DNA of 39,706 nt, taken from the NCBI GenBank assembly GCA_027943245.1, contig JANDJZ010000705.1, positions 1-39,706 of the forward strand. Direction: 5' to 3'. Source of the DNA: Acanthamoeba sp. SK_2022b. Lineage: Eukaryota; Discosea; Longamoebia; Acanthamoebidae. Of this stretch, positions 1 through 11,277 are shown one piece after another. Position numbers and translations under genes: made by a program. Every line of letters starts with the position of its first letter. Position 1 is the first letter of the stretch. Under the pieces are notes generated by a model that was not told where the DNA came from, did no database searches, and saw nothing but the letters and a program-made list of their open reading frames with translations.

Positions 1-1548
1 GTGGTGCAACTGCTGGATCTCGGCGACGTCGCCGCTAAAGTGGAAATCGCCGGCCCCGGCTTTATCAACATTTTCCTGAACAGCGACTGGGTCGCGCGCC
101 AGGCCGATCGGGTGCTGAACGCACCGAAACTGGGCATCGCACCGGTTGAGCCGCAAACTATCGTTATCGACTACTCCGCGCCGAACGTGGCGAAAGAGAT
201 GCACGTCGGCCACCTGCGCTCCACCATCATCGGCGACGCCGCGGCACGTACCCAGGAGTTTCTGGGCCATAAAGTGATCCGCGCCAACCACGTCGGCGAC
301 TGGGGCACCCAGTTCGGCATGCTGATTGCCTACCTGGAAAAAATGCAGAATGAAAACGCCAGCGACATGGGCCTGTCCGATCTGGAACAGTTCTACCGCG
401 AAGCCAAGAAGCATTACGACGAAGATGCCGAGTTCGCCGAGCGCGCGCGCGCTTACGTCGTGAAGCTGCAGGGCGGCGATCAGTACTGTCTGAAAATGTG
501 GCGCAAGCTGGTCGACATCACCATGGCGCAAAACCAGCTGACCTATAACCGCCTGAACGTCACGCTGACCGAAGACGACGTGATGGGCGAAAGCCTGTAT
601 AACGCGATGCTGCCGGGCATCGTCGCCGATCTGAAAGCCAAAGGGCTGGCGGTGGAAAGCGAAGGCGCTACCGTGGTGTTCCTCGACGAATACCAGAACA
701 AGGACGGCGATCCGATGGGCGTCATCATCCAGAAAAAGGATGGCGGCTACCTCTACACCACCACCGACATCGCCTGCGCCAAGTATCGCTACGAAACCCT
801 GGGTGCCAATCGCGTCCTGTATTACATCGACTCCCGTCAGCATCAGCACCTGATGCAGGCTTGGACCATCGTGCGCAAGGCCGGTTACGTGCCGGAGTCC
901 GTCTCGCTGGAACACCACATGTTCGGCATGATGCTGGGCAAAGACGGCAAGCCGTTCAAAACCCGCTCGGGCGGTACGGTGAAGCTCTCCGACCTGCTGG
1001 ATGAGGCCATCGAACGCGCCGAACAGCTGATCGCCGGCAAAAACCCGGATATGCCGGAAGACGAAATGAAAACCGTGGCCCGCGTGGTCGGCATCGGCGC
1101 GGTGAAATACGCCGATCTGTCGAAAAGCCGCACCACCGACTACGTCTTCGACTGGGATAACATGCTGGCCTTCGAAGGCAATACCGCGCCTTATATGCAA
1201 TACGCCTATACCCGTGTGGCATCGGTATTCAAACGCGCCGGCATCGACGAAACCAGCCTGACGCTGCCGCTGACGCTGACCGAAGAGCGCGAAATTGCGC
1301 TGGCCACCCGTCTGCTGCAGTTCGAAGAAGTGCTCACCACCGTCGCGCGTGAAGGCACGCCTCACGTCATGTGCAGCTACCTGTACGATCTGGCCGGCCT
1401 GTTCTCCGGTTTCTACGAGCACTGCCAGATCCTGAACGCCGACAGCGAAGAAGTGCGTCAGAGCCGCCTGAAGCTGGCGCTGCTGACCTCAAAAACGCTG
1501 AAAACTGGTCTGGATACGCTGGGCATCGAAACCGTCGAACGCATGTAA
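1..1548 (+). CDS. argS: Arginyl-tRNA synthetase, 5'-truncated by the window edge
   Basis: Class I aminoacyl-tRNA synthetase that charges tRNA-Arg with arginine in the cytoplasm. The visible 515 residues match E. coli ArgS almost along their whole length; about 60 N-terminal residues (the rest of the tRNA-binding Add1 domain) lie before the window, so the GTG at position 1 is an internal codon and not the start. The class I HIGH signature appears as HVGH in MHVGHLRS (about residues 67-74 of the visible part). The catalytic core continues through the [14 protein letters not shown] region, where ArgS proteins carry their degenerate KMSKS-like loop. The C-terminal anticodon-binding helical domain ends in the conserved [14 protein letters not shown] strong intrinsic terminator follows 22 bases after the stop, and the next gene converges on it. 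Confidence 0.97.
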   Translation: MVQLLDLGDVAAKVEIAGPGFINIFLNSDWVARQADRVLNAPKLGIAPVEPQTIVIDYSAPNVAKEMHVGHLRSTIIGDAAARTQEFLGHKVIRANHVGDWGTQFGMLIAYLEKMQNENASDMGLSDLEQFYREAKKHYDEDAEFAERARAYVVKLQGGDQYCLKMWRKLVDITMAQNQLTYNRLNVTLTEDDVMGESLYNAMLPGIVADLKAKGLAVESEGATVVFLDEYQNKDGDPMGVIIQKKDGGYLYTTTDIACAKYRYETLGANRVLYYIDSRQHQHLMQAWTIVRKAGYVPESVSLEHHMFGMMLGKDGKPFKTRSGGTVKLSDLLDEAIERAEQLIAGKNPDMPEDEMKTVARVVGIGAVKYADLSKSRTTDYVFDWDNMLAFEGNTAPYMQYAYTRVASVFKRAGIDETSLTLPLTLTEEREIALATRLLQFEEVLTTVAREGTPHVMCSYLYDLAGLFSGFYEHCQILNADSEEVRQSRLKLALLTSKTLKTGLDTLGIETVERM

Positions 1549-1570
1549 ACTGCGCCGCCCAGAAAGCAAA

Positions 1571-1595
1571 AAGGTCGCCCAGGCGACCTTTTTTT
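1571..1595. terminator. Bidirectional intrinsic terminator between argS and murJ
   Basis: Stem of 8 bp (1571-1578 with 1583-1590) around a 4-base loop, preceded by an A run and followed by a T run. It can stop argS on the plus strand and murJ on the minus strand. Confidence 0.85.
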
Positions 1596-1610
1596 ACGCT
1601 TGCCTTTGGC

Positions 1611-3146
1611 TCAGGCGACCCGGCGAGCAAAATCGCGCGGGCGGAAGCCCAACCCGGCCAGCACGCCAAAGTACGCCACCACACCGGCCACCACCACCGC
1701 AGCCAAGCGCAGCAAACGCTCCAGCATGTTGCCCTGATCCCAGGCAGGCATCAGCCACATCGCGCCAATCAACACGGCCGACATCACCAGCACGGCGATC
1801 ACCAGCTTGGTGAGGAACAGCGCCCACCCCGGCTGCGGCTGGAAAATCTTCTGCTTGCGCAGTTGCCAATACAGCAGCGAGGCGTTCAGACATGCCGCCA
1901 AACCGATCGACAGCGCCAGGCCGGCATGCTTCAGCGGGCCAATAAACGCCAGGTTCATCACCTGCGTCATAATCAGCGTAATGATGGCGATCTTGACCGG
2001 CGTTTTGATGTCCTGCCGCGAATAGAAGCCCGGCGCCAGCACTTTAACCACGATCAGCCCCATCAGCCCTACCGAGTAAGCCACCAGCGCACGCTGCGTC
2101 ATCGCCGCGTCAAAGGCGCTGAATTTGCCATACTGGAACAGCGAAACGGTCAGCGGCTTGGCCAAAATGCCGAGCGCAATGGCGCTCGGCAACGCCAGCA
2201 GGAAGCACAGGCGCAGCCCCCAATCCATCAGGCGCGAATACTCGTCGTGGTTGCCGCTCGCGAAGCTTTTGGCCAGCGACGGCAGCAGGATGGTGCCCAA
2301 GGCCACGCCCAGCACGCCGGAAGGAAACTCCATCAGGCGGTCGGCGTAGTACATCCAGGACACCGAGCCGGACACCAGGAACGAAGCGAAAATGGTGTTG
2401 ATGATCAGCGAGATTTGGCTGACCGACACCCCGAGGATCGCCGGCCCCATCTGGCGCATCACGCGCCAGACCCCGGCATCGCCCAGCTTGAGGCGCGGCA
2501 ATACCAGCATGCCGATCTTGCGCAGGTGCGGCAGCTGATACCCCAGCTGCAGCACGCCGCCCACCACCACCGCCCAGGCCAGCGCCAGCACCGGCGGATT
2601 GAAATACGGGGCCGCGAACAGCGCGAAGCCGATCATGCTGACGTTAAGCAGCGTTGGCGCAAAGGCCGGGATCGAGAAGCGGTTCCAGGTATTGAGGATC
2701 GCCCCCACCAGCGACGCCAGTGAGATCAACAGAATATAGGGGAACGTGATGCGCAGCAGCGCCGACGTCAGGGCAAACTTGTCGGGCGTATCGGTAAAGC
2801 CCGGCGCGGTGATATAGATCACCCAGGGCGCGGCCAGCATCCCCAGCACCGTCACCACCGCCAGCACCAGCGTCAACAGCCCGGAGACATAGGCGATAAA
2901 AGTGCGCGTCGCCTCTTCACCCTGCTGGCTCTTGTATTCGGCCAGGATCGGCACGAAGGCCTGCGAAAATGCCCCTTCGGCAAAGATACGGCGTAACAGA
3001 TTAGGGAGTTTGAACGCCACGAAGAAGGCGTCCGTTGCCATGCCGGCCCCGAACACGCGCGCGACGATTGCATCGCGGGCAAAGCCCAACACCCGCGAAA
3101 ACATCGTCATCGAGCTGACGGCAGCCAAGGATTTGAGTAGGTTCAT
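1611..3146 (-). CDS. murJ: Lipid II flippase MurJ (MviN)
   Basis: Inner-membrane MOP-superfamily transporter that flips the peptidoglycan precursor lipid II to the periplasmic face; essential in E. coli. The 511-residue product matches E. coli MurJ in length and sequence, with about 14 hydrophobic segments. Residues known to be needed in E. coli MurJ are present: Arg18, Arg24, Asp39 and Arg52, in [19 protein letters not shown] and NLLRRIF. The start at 3146 gives the canonical [12 protein letters not shown] opening. It is the last gene of the minus-strand run rimJ-yceH-mviM-murJ, about 106 bases after mviM. Confidence 0.97.
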   Translation of the reverse strand: MNLLKSLAAVSSMTMFSRVLGFARDAIVARVFGAGMATDAFFVAFKLPNLLRRIFAEGAFSQAFVPILAEYKSQQGEEATRTFIAYVSGLLTLVLAVVTVLGMLAAPWVIYITAPGFTDTPDKFALTSALLRITFPYILLISLASLVGAILNTWNRFSIPAFAPTLLNVSMIGFALFAAPYFNPPVLALAWAVVVGGVLQLGYQLPHLRKIGMLVLPRLKLGDAGVWRVMRQMGPAILGVSVSQISLIINTIFASFLVSGSVSWMYYADRLMEFPSGVLGVALGTILLPSLAKSFASGNHDEYSRLMDWGLRLCFLLALPSAIALGILAKPLTVSLFQYGKFSAFDAAMTQRALVAYSVGLMGLIVVKVLAPGFYSRQDIKTPVKIAIITLIMTQVMNLAFIGPLKHAGLALSIGLAACLNASLLYWQLRKQKIFQPQPGWALFLTKLVIAVLVMSAVLIGAMWLMPAWDQGNMLERLLRLAAVVVAGVVAYFGVLAGLGFRPRDFARRVA

Positions 3147-3252
3147 GTGGTTGTCTGATAGGTACCGTAAATATCAACGCCTGCAACAGCAGGCGTCAGT
3201 GAAACAATCGGCTCAGTTTACGCATCCGGAAAAGAATAGCTACCGCCATATG

Positions 3253-4173
3253 TTACATAGAGTTATCCCGCAGCAAACGCTCGACCATCCGCTGGGCAAG
3301 CAGCGCCTGTTCGCCGCCGGTTTCCGGCGCGCTCTGGTTGGCGACGGCATTAAGGAAATGCCGTACCGCCCCGTCGAAGCCGCGTTGCACCAGCGTGCTT
3401 TGCCAGCCCGGCACCGGCTGTTCCAACACGCCCTGCGCATCTTCACGCTGCCAGTGGCGCATATCGGTCAACTGATACAGCGCGCCGTCGGTCACCGCCT
3501 GCACGCTTTCGCGCTGGCTGCCGCCGCGGCGATGCATGCTGGTCGTCACCTGCGTGTCCCCGCAGGCGAAGTGGTGCTCGGCATACAGCATTTCACCGGC
3601 GGCGTTGGCCTGCAAACGGCCACTCAGCAGTTTTTCGCTCCCGCCCGCCAGCCACAGCGCGGTGTCCACCACGTGCAGATAGTCATCCAACAGGGTAAAA
3701 CGCAGATCGTGCGGGCCGACGCTGTCCGTCCGATGTTTGTCCATGCGAATGGAAGCCGGCTGATTCATTTGCTGTTTGAGCTGCCGGTAAAGCGGCGCGA
3801 AACGGCGGTTGAACCCCACCATCAGCTTTTTGCCTCGCCGCTCGGCCAACTCGAGCAACTGCTCACCCTGCTCCAGCGTTTCCGCCAGCGGCTTATCGAC
3901 GTAAACGTGCACGCCGCGGTTCAGCAGCTCGCCTATCACGGAAAAATGGCTGGCGGTGCTGCTGTGGACAAAAACCGCGTCGCACTGTTCGGCCAGGCTG
4001 TCCAGACGGGAGAAACAGGCCATGCGGTAGCTGTTGCACAGCGGCTGCGCTTTTTGCTGATTGGGCGAAAAACCGCCCACCAGCGTCCAATCCGCCGCCT
4101 GGCCGAGGATTGGCAGGTAAGCCTTCTGCGCAATACTGCCCAATCCCACCACGCCCACACGCAATTTAGTCAT
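3253..4173 (-). CDS. mviM: Gfo/Idh/MocA-family oxidoreductase MviM (YceM)
   Basis: Predicted NAD(P)-dependent oxidoreductase of unknown substrate, 306 residues, matching E. coli MviM in length. The N-terminal Rossmann fold shows the nucleotide-binding loop [16 protein letters not shown] (residues 6-21). The family motif for the dinucleotide-bound active-site lysine appears as [10 protein letters not shown] (around residue 90-99), followed by VGFNRRFAP. The C-terminal half is the alpha/beta substrate domain. Its start overlaps the 3' end of yceH by 8 bases, which implies translational coupling. The name reflects only its position beside mviN; no physiological role is established. Confidence 0.92.
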   Translation of the reverse strand: MTKLRVGVVGLGSIAQKAYLPILGQAADWTLVGGFSPNQQKAQPLCNSYRMACFSRLDSLAEQCDAVFVHSSTASHFSVIGELLNRGVHVYVDKPLAETLEQGEQLLELAERRGKKLMVGFNRRFAPLYRQLKQQMNQPASIRMDKHRTDSVGPHDLRFTLLDDYLHVVDTALWLAGGSEKLLSGRLQANAAGEMLYAEHHFACGDTQVTTSMHRRGGSQRESVQAVTDGALYQLTDMRHWQREDAQGVLEQPVPGWQSTLVQRGFDGAVRHFLNAVANQSAPETGGEQALLAQRMVERLLRDNSM

Positions 4174-4810
4174 TCGCTTCCCTCGCCAACAGATGTTGCA
4201 CCAGCCGTTTCAATTCCGATACTTCGTTTTCCAATGCGCTGACCCTGGCGCTCAGGTCGCCGTCGACCTCAGACTCAAGCGCCGCCGGCACTTCATCAAT
4301 CTGGCCGCTGAACAGGTGCATGAACCGGCTTTCGCGTTTGCCCGGCTCACGCGCCAGGCGCACCACGAACGGGCCATCTTCGCGCGTAGCCAGCTGCTGC
4401 AGCACCTGTTCGACCTCGCTGACATCGTTGAACTCGTGCATCCGGTTGGTGCGGGTGCGCAGCTCGCCCGGCGTTTGCGCGCCGCGCAGCAATAAGGTGG
4501 CGATCACCGCCAGTTCGGCGGGCGAGAGTTTCAGTTGGCCGAACTCGGAGTTGCAAAACCGCTGTTCATACTTGACTACCCGGTTGCCGAACCCGCTGAG
4601 GGTGCGCAGGAAATGTTTGCGCAGCAACAGATCGAGCAGTTGCTGCACTTCACTTTCGCTCAGATCCATTACCGGCTCGCGGTTGGTTTTTTGGTTGCAC
4701 GCCAGGGTAATGGCGTTAAGCGAAAGCGGGTATTGGTCCGGGGTCGTGACCTGTTTTTCCAACAGGCAGCCGATGACCCGCGCCTCTTTGGCGTTCAATT
4801 CATATTTCAT
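4166..4810 (-). CDS. yceH: UPF0502 (DUF480) protein YceH
   Basis: 214-residue cytoplasmic protein of unknown function matching E. coli YceH. It opens with [19 protein letters not shown] and carries the [17 protein letters not shown] segment typical of DUF480, a predicted winged-helix fold with two related halves. The C terminus (from about residue 190) is a short predicted coiled coil, with leucines and valines spaced in [18 protein letters not shown]. It lies 9 bases after rimJ and overlaps mviM by 8 bases, so it is probably co-transcribed with both. The winged-helix fold suggests DNA binding, but this is not shown. Confidence 0.93.
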   Translation of the reverse strand: MKYELNAKEARVIGCLLEKQVTTPDQYPLSLNAITLACNQKTNREPVMDLSESEVQQLLDLLLRKHFLRTLSGFGNRVVKYEQRFCNSEFGQLKLSPAELAVIATLLLRGAQTPGELRTRTNRMHEFNDVSEVEQVLQQLATREDGPFVVRLAREPGKRESRFMHLFSGQIDEVPAALESEVDGDLSARVSALENEVSELKRLVQHLLAREAND

Positions 4811-4819
4811 CGTTTGGCC

Positions 4820-5404
4820 TCAACGTGGGGGTAACCACTCTTTATTGGTGTATGCCGTCAAAACGTGGTCTTGCCACTTGCCGTCGATCAGCAGGTAATC
4901 CTTGGCGTAACCTTCACGTTCGAATCCCAGACGCGTCAGCAGTGCGCCGCTGCGCTGGTTGTGAGGCATATAGTTGGCCATGATGCGGTGCATGCGCTGT
5001 TGGCGCAGCATATAGCGGATAGCTGACTGCAAGGCTTCGAACATCAGCCCTTGTCCCTGCCATTTCTCCCCCAGCGAATAACCGAGGAAACAGGCATGAA
5101 ACGAACCGCGCAGCACGTTGCTGAAGTTCGCCACGCCGCGCACTTCCTGCTCTTCCGGATCGAGCAGGATAAAATAGTAGGCGCTGCCCTGCTTTTGCAT
5201 TTCGGTGATCATGCCCAGGCGCGCCTGCCAGCCGGAAGGATAACAGTGGCTTTCGTCGCGCACCGGCTCACAGGGTTTGAGAAAGGTCCGGTTCTCGGCA
5301 TAATAATCCGCCAGGCGATAGGCATCCCGTTCATGCACTAAACGGACCACCATCCGGTCGGTTGTAAGACGTACTTTTGGCGATGCAGAGCGATAGCCGA
5401 ACAT
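4820..5404 (-). CDS. rimJ: Ribosomal protein S5 N-terminal alanine acetyltransferase
   Basis: GNAT-family enzyme that acetylates the N-terminal alanine of ribosomal protein S5 using acetyl-CoA. The product is 194 residues from [13 protein letters not shown], the same length as E. coli RimJ. The acetyl-CoA pyrophosphate loop is visible as [14 protein letters not shown], followed by the [25 protein letters not shown] block. An upstream in-frame ATG at 5422 and an adjacent one at 5407 also exist; I chose 5404 because it aligns with the E. coli start and a GGGGGA ribosome-binding site sits just upstream. It is the first gene of the rimJ-yceH-mviM-murJ run. Confidence 0.93.
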   Translation of the reverse strand: MFGYRSASPKVRLTTDRMVVRLVHERDAYRLADYYAENRTFLKPCEPVRDESHCYPSGWQARLGMITEMQKQGSAYYFILLDPEEQEVRGVANFSNVLRGSFHACFLGYSLGEKWQGQGLMFEALQSAIRYMLRQQRMHRIMANYMPHNQRSGALLTRLGFEREGYAKDYLLIDGKWQDHVLTAYTNKEWLPPR

Positions 5405-6955
<1,551 letters not shown>

Positions 6956-7027
6956 CGCCATAGAAATCCGGCCGAATCGGCAACAGCTGCTATCCTGTTA
7001 GTAAAAACCCCACAGGAGCCCGTCGGC

Positions 7028-7276
7028 ATGATTGAAGAAGCGAAGTTACCGCAACTGCTCGAACATATGATACTGAACCTGCGCATGATTTATGCGCGCT
7101 CCACCCTGGTGGAAAAAGCGCTGGCCCACATCATCGCCGGCGACAACGCGCTGAAAAGCGATATCATCAAACAGCTGCAGGTCGTCTCCGCCGCCAACGA
7201 GCGCGATCAGGTCGATCTGGAACAGGCCCGCATTCACCTGATCGATGTGCTCAATTCGGTACCGGCCAAGAAATAA
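7028..7276 (+). CDS. Small predicted helical protein of unknown function
   Basis: 82 residues, starting MIEEAKLPQLLEHMILNLR. I do not recognise it. It has no signal peptide or membrane segment; the sequence looks mostly alpha-helical and amphipathic, with a charged middle (KSDIIKQLQVVSAANERDQVDL). A ribosome-binding site (AGGAG) lies about 10 bases upstream, codon use resembles the neighbours, and it fills the space between mdtH and grxB on the same strand, which supports a real gene. A GC-rich inverted repeat without a T run (7285-7292 with 7298-7305) follows the stop codon. Confidence 0.75.
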   Translation: MIEEAKLPQLLEHMILNLRMIYARSTLVEKALAHIIAGDNALKSDIIKQLQVVSAANERDQVDLEQARIHLIDVLNSVPAKK

Positions 7277-7403
7277 CGCCCCTCGCCCGCGCCTGTTGCG
7301 CGGGCAATGTCGCAATAACGCACCATCCAACACACGCGCTTCAAGACAGCCTCGGTAAGCTGTGGTAACTATTGCTGTTAAAACCTGACAACCCGGAGCA
7401 AGC

Positions 7404-8051
7404 ATGAAACTGTTCATTTACGATCATTGCCCCTTCTGCGTTAAAGCCCGTATGATTTTCGGCCTGAAACGCCAGCCGATTCGGCTGGTCACCTTGCTCA
7501 ACGACGACGAGACGACCCCATTCAACCTGATTGGCACAAAAATGGTGCCAATCCTGATCAAAGACGACGGCGAAGCGATGCCGGAAAGCCTGGATATCGT
7601 GCGCTATGTCGATAGCCTGGACGGCAAGCCGGTGCTGACCGGTAGCACCAACCCGGCCATTGCCGAGTGGCTGCAGCGGGTCGGCAGTTACAGCGCCAAA
7701 TTGCTGCTGCCGCGTATTGCGCATGCCGATTTCGAAGAGTTCGCCACCGACAGCGCCCGCCGTTACTTTATCGATAAAAAACAGGCGGCTATCGGTGATT
7801 TTGCCGAACATCTCGCCAACAGTGCCGATCTGATCGCCGAACTGGAAGCCGACCTGCAAGCGCTGTCGCCGCTGATCGTCTCCGCCGACGCGGTAAACGG
7901 CGAGCTGTCCGAGGACGACATTCACCTGTTCCCGCTGTTGCGCTCGTTGTCGATCGTCGCCGGGGTTGCGCTGCCGGACAACGTGGAAGCCTACCGCAAC
8001 CGCATGGCGCAGCGCAGCGAGGTGCCGTTGCTGCTGGATATGGAACAATAA
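7404..8051 (+). CDS. grxB: Glutaredoxin 2
   Basis: Glutathione-dependent disulfide reductase of the GST-like glutaredoxin 2 type, cytoplasmic. The 215-residue protein starts MKLFIYDHCPFCVKARMIFG; the dithiol active site is Cys9-Pro-Phe-Cys12 (CPYC in E. coli). The N-terminal thioredoxin fold covers about residues 1-75, including the cis-proline region KMVPIL and the glutathione-contact segment PESLDIVRYVD. The C-terminal all-helical GST-like domain contains the conserved NGELSEDDIHLFPLLRSL. The neighbours mdtH and yceB are also grxB neighbours in E. coli, but here an extra kinase-like gene separates grxB from yceB. Confidence 0.95.
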   Translation: MKLFIYDHCPFCVKARMIFGLKRQPIRLVTLLNDDETTPFNLIGTKMVPILIKDDGEAMPESLDIVRYVDSLDGKPVLTGSTNPAIAEWLQRVGSYSAKLLLPRIAHADFEEFATDSARRYFIDKKQAAIGDFAEHLANSADLIAELEADLQALSPLIVSADAVNGELSEDDIHLFPLLRSLSIVAGVALPDNVEAYRNRMAQRSEVPLLLDMEQ

Positions 8052-8060
8052 CGTTCGAGA

Positions 8061-8087
8061 ATGACAAATAAGGACATGGCGTACTGA
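8061..8087 (+). other. Eight-codon upstream ORF overlapping the ABC1 kinase start
   Basis: ATG at 8061 reads MTNKDMAY and stops at TGA 8085-8087, whose A is the first base of the kinase ATG (TGATG). The only good ribosome-binding site (AGGA 8071-8074) lies inside this ORF, 12 bases before the kinase ATG. It could couple translation of the kinase or could be chance. Confidence 0.3.
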
Positions 8088-9727
8088 TGTTGAAAATGGT
8101 GCTCGCCACCGCTCGCGACCGGGCGCGGCTGAAGGAAATAACCTCCGTTCTGATTCGTTATGGTCTGCAAGACGTTCTGCGCCTGCTGGGCCTGGGAGCC
8201 TTGTTGCGCGGCGCCTGCGGTGAATCTGCCCCGCAGGATGCACAAACCCTGCCTGAGCGTCTGCGCGAAGCGCTCGAAGCGCTGGGCCCCACCTTCGTCA
8301 AATTCGGTCAGATCCTGGCCACGCGCTCTGATCTGCTGGACCCGGCCTGGACCGACGAACTGGATCGCCTGCACAGCCAGGCGGCGGTGTTGCCATGGGA
8401 AACGCTGGCGCCGCAAATCATCGCCGATCTGGGGGGCGAGCCGGAACAGCGATTTGCCGAATTCGATCGCATGCCGCTGGCCGCGGCGTCGATGGCGCAA
8501 ATCTACCGCGCACGCTTGCACAGCGGCGAGCAAGTGGTGGTAAAAGTGCTGCGGCCCGGTCTGGCGAAAACCATCCACGCCGATCTGCGGCTGCTGGCCT
8601 CGCTGGCGGAGACCGTGGAGCAGCAGAGCCCGGCGCTGGCGCGCTATCGGCCGCGGCAGATGGTCCGAGCGTTGGCAACGGCGCTCAATCACGAGCTGGA
8701 CTTGACCCACGAAGGGCATAACTGCGACCGCGTTGCCGGGATGTTCGCGCGTCAACCCGACGTGGTGGTGCCAAAAATCTATTGGCAATACTCTTCTCCC
8801 CGCCTGTTAGTGCAGGAATACTTGCCCGGCACCGCGCCGGAAAGCCCTGAACAGCTGGCGGCGGCAGGCTTTGACGGCCCGCTGCTGGCGCAACGCGGCG
8901 CCCGCGCCTTTATGAGCATGGTGCTGGAGCATCGGCTGTATCACGCCGATCCGCACCCCGGCAACGTCATGGCACTGAGCGGTGACCGCGTCGGTTTTAT
9001 CGACTTCGGCATGGTGGGCCAGCTGTCCGAGCGGCGGCGCAACCAGTTGCTCCTGCTGCTGCAGGCCATCGCCGATCGCCAGTCCGAAGGCATCGTCAAC
9101 ACGCTGATCGCCTGGTCGGACAGCGAACCGTTGGACCTGATGGATCTGGAGTTGGCGGCACAAAACTTTCTCGACAAACAGGCCGCCACCACCCTGACGC
9201 TGGGTAAAGCCTTGACCGACCTGCTGGTGATGGCGCGCGAACACCAGTTGGCGCTGCCGCCCGATCTGGTGCTACTGTTCAAGGCATTAATCACCGCCGA
9301 CGGCGTGCTGCATCGTCTGGATCCAAACTTCGACATCGTGGCCACACTCAAGCCGATGCTGCAACAAACGGTGCTGCAGCGCTACGCCCCCGACGCCGTG
9401 CGCCAGCGGCTGTTGGCCCTGGGTGGGGAAACGCTCGATGCCGGAGAAGAGCTGCCGCAAACGCTGCGGCTATTGGTTCGCCGCCTAAAACGCGGGCGGC
9501 TCAATGCCGATATCAACGTCAGTAACCTCGGCCAGCTGAGCAAAGCGCTGGAACGCGCCGCCGTCACCCTGGCCATCGCCATCGTCACCGCCGCTTTTGC
9601 CCTGGGGCTGGCGCCTTATCTGATGCATTCGTCGCTGCGACTGTGGGGCATTCCGCTGTTCCCGCTGTTGGGGGGCGCAGCCTGCCTGGCCGGCGTGATT
9701 CTCTTGGCGCTGCGGCTGCGGCGCTGA
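8087..9727 (+). CDS. ABC1/UbiB (AarF)-family atypical kinase-like protein
   Basis: 546-residue member of the ABC1/ADCK/UbiB family, atypical protein-kinase folds that support coenzyme Q metabolism in known cases. It is clearly different from E. coli UbiB although equal in length, so it is probably a second family member; the canonical ubiB is expected in the ubiE-ubiJ-ubiB cluster elsewhere. Family motifs in order: KxGQ as VKFGQILATRSDLL (about residue 70-83), the alanine-rich loop AAASMAQIYRA, the lysine strand VVVKVLRPG, the ExD motif in NHELDLTHEG, the catalytic HADPHPGN and the metal-binding DFG in FIDFGMVGQ. Two hydrophobic segments at the C terminus (about residues 487-545) look like a membrane anchor. 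The gene is tandem with grxB and yceB on the same strand. Substrate unknown. Confidence 0.88.
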   Translation: MLKMVLATARDRARLKEITSVLIRYGLQDVLRLLGLGALLRGACGESAPQDAQTLPERLREALEALGPTFVKFGQILATRSDLLDPAWTDELDRLHSQAAVLPWETLAPQIIADLGGEPEQRFAEFDRMPLAAASMAQIYRARLHSGEQVVVKVLRPGLAKTIHADLRLLASLAETVEQQSPALARYRPRQMVRALATALNHELDLTHEGHNCDRVAGMFARQPDVVVPKIYWQYSSPRLLVQEYLPGTAPESPEQLAAAGFDGPLLAQRGARAFMSMVLEHRLYHADPHPGNVMALSGDRVGFIDFGMVGQLSERRRNQLLLLLQAIADRQSEGIVNTLIAWSDSEPLDLMDLELAAQNFLDKQAATTLTLGKALTDLLVMAREHQLALPPDLVLLFKALITADGVLHRLDPNFDIVATLKPMLQQTVLQRYAPDAVRQRLLALGGETLDAGEELPQTLRLLVRRLKRGRLNADINVSNLGQLSKALERAAVTLAIAIVTAAFALGLAPYLMHSSLRLWGIPLFPLLGGAACLAGVILLALRLRR

Positions 9728-9879
9728 CGCTTTCGGCGTTATCCGATAGGTCTCGCCCGCTTTTGCGCGCACTATCCTCTGCACATCGCCGCCTGCCGTT
9801 TTCACGCGCAGGCGGAACGTTTATAATGATTAATCAATTATCTGCAGCACTTTTCGCCAGCAGTCGCAATGAGGCATTA

Positions 9880-10443
9880 ATGAAGAAGATCCTGATGGGC
9901 GCAGCCGCCCTGCTGTTCGCCGGCGTATTGGCCGGTTGCAATCAACTGACCCAATACACCCTGAGCGAGCAGGAAGTGAATGATTACCTGCAGAAACACA
10001 ATGATTATCAGAAGCAGATCGGCGTGCCCGGCCTGGTGGACGCCAACATCGTGCTGACGCAGCTGCAAAGCCAGATCGGCCGCAGCGAGCCGGGTAAAGT
10101 CACCCTTTCCGGCGACGCCAAGGTCAACATCACGTCGATTCTCGGCCCGCAGGCGGCGGACCTGAAGCTGACGCTGAAAGCACAGCCGGTTTACGACCGT
10201 GCACAGGGCGCCATTTACCTGAAGGATATGGAGTTGACCGATTACAGCGTGCAGCCGGAAAAAATGCAGACGGTAATGAAAGCGCTGACGCCATACCTGA
10301 ACCAGTCGCTGAAATCTTACTTCGACCAAAAGCCGGCTTATGTGCTGAATCCTGACAACAGCAAAACCGAAGCGCTGGCGAAAAAACTGGCGAAGGGATT
10401 GGAAGTGAAACCGGGTGAGTTGGTGATCCCGTTTAGCGACTGA
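9880..10443 (+). CDS. yceB: DUF1439 lipoprotein YceB
   Basis: 187-residue predicted lipoprotein matching E. coli YceB in length and sequence. The signal peptide MKKILMGAAALLFAGVLAGC ends in lipobox LAGC with Cys20 as the lipidation site; residue +2 is Asn, which does not signal inner-membrane retention, so outer-membrane delivery is expected. The mature part has the DUF1439 pattern, with TQYTLSEQEVNDYLQKH near the start. An open frame runs further upstream (from 9643), but the lipobox, a GAGG ribosome-binding site at 9871 and the E. coli alignment fix the start at 9880. Function unknown. Confidence 0.93.
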   Translation: MKKILMGAAALLFAGVLAGCNQLTQYTLSEQEVNDYLQKHNDYQKQIGVPGLVDANIVLTQLQSQIGRSEPGKVTLSGDAKVNITSILGPQAADLKLTLKAQPVYDRAQGAIYLKDMELTDYSVQPEKMQTVMKALTPYLNQSLKSYFDQKPAYVLNPDNSKTEALAKKLAKGLEVKPGELVIPFSD

Positions 10444-10460
10444 CCGAGCTTTGATGTATC

Positions 10461-10485
10461 AAGCCCGCCGATCGGCGGGCTTTTT
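10461..10485 (+). terminator. Intrinsic terminator of yceB
   Basis: GCCCGCC (10463-10469) pairs with GGCGGGC (10474-10480), extended by AA/TT, then a T run. The convergent yebF ends just beyond it. Confidence 0.85.
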
Positions 10486-10499
10486 ATTGCGGGAAAGTA

Positions 10500-10859
10500 T
10501 TACTGCGGCACGCTGTAGGCAATCTCGCCGGTGTTGCAGTTGAGCGTCACGTTGTAGGTTTTATCCATCTTGGTACCCCGCACCGTCAGCGGCACCTGCC
10601 ACACCTGATCCTTGCCGGTGATGGCATCCGAGCTGACCCAGGCGATCGGGGTTGCGGTGCCCAGCAGCTTTTTGTCCGCCTCCCAGCGCGTGATGCGGTT
10701 CTGCAAGAAATCACGCTTGACCTGAGCGGCAATATCCGCCGACTGCAGACCGGCACACTGCCCCACCTTGGCGGTGCGTTGCTCTTGATCCTGCGCCCAC
10801 ACCGCAGTCGATGCTCCCATCATGGCCAACAAGGCGATAGCCAAACCCGTTTTTTTCAT
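10500..10859 (-). CDS. yebF: YebF family extracellular protein
   Basis: 119-residue secreted protein. An N-terminal signal peptide (MKKTGLAIALLAMMGASTAVWA) precedes a mature domain with VGQCAGLQSADIAAQVKRDF and the matching WQVPLTVRGTKMDKTYNVTLNC block of E. coli YebF. The two cysteines (in GQCAGL and LNCNTG) correspond to the YebF disulfide. In E. coli YebF reaches the medium through the outer membrane; its domain resembles the colicin M immunity protein. The upstream-extended frame (to 10964) is rejected because a strong GGGAGGA ribosome-binding site lies just before the ATG at 10859 and a signal peptide starts there. The yebF-yebG pair of E. coli is here interrupted by yqfB. Confidence 0.9.
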   Translation of the reverse strand: MKKTGLAIALLAMMGASTAVWAQDQEQRTAKVGQCAGLQSADIAAQVKRDFLQNRITRWEADKKLLGTATPIAWVSSDAITGKDQVWQVPLTVRGTKMDKTYNVTLNCNTGEIAYSVPQ

Positions 10860-10929
10860 ATGTCCTCCCGTTGTGATTAGCGCTATCCGGGCGCCCATCC
10901 CTGGCTCACAACAGGGTTTCGGCAAAGAG

Positions 10930-11238
10930 TTACCGTTTGACGAACTCGATGACAAACAGCGCATCCAGGCCCGGATAGATTTCCTTGATCACCTGCTTCA
11001 GCTCGCCCAGCGACATGTTCTCCTGCTGTGCGTGGCGTTCGGTCAGCGCATCCAGGCGCACCGGCGTTACCGACAGCACTTCGATAAAGCAGAAAAATAC
11101 GCCGTCTTCATTGCGGCTTACGCGCAATACCTCGCCCGGTTCGAAGTGCGACTCACTGGCATCCCGAATGGTGATGGTTTTGCGCCCGGCCAGAATGTCT
11201 TGCTCAAAGCGGCTGAAGAAAGTTATTTCACGGCTCAT
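10930..11238 (-). CDS. yqfB: N4-acetylcytidine amidohydrolase YqfB (ASCH domain)
   Basis: 102-residue ASCH-fold enzyme that hydrolyses N4-acetylcytidine to cytidine and acetate, as shown for E. coli YqfB. Residues equivalent to the E. coli catalytic Lys21, Thr24 and Glu74 are present as Lys20, Thr23 and Glu73, in GRKTITIRD and [10 protein letters not shown]. The start at 11238 follows AAGGATCTAAA and aligns with MSREITFF; the longer frame from 11271 has no support. It lies between yebG and yebF on the same strand, a placement different from E. coli. Confidence 0.93.
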   Translation of the reverse strand: MSREITFFSRFEQDILAGRKTITIRDASESHFEPGEVLRVSRNEDGVFFCFIEVLSVTPVRLDALTERHAQQENMSLGELKQVIKEIYPGLDALFVIEFVKR

Positions 11239-11277
11239 TTTAGATCCTTTTTCATCACAACACCGCAACATAAGTCA

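Noticed and set aside
1371..2723. 450-codon plus-strand open frame, rich in His, Gln and Arg
   Set aside because: It is the antisense of murJ and the end of argS; composition is that of a shadow of a GC-rich gene.
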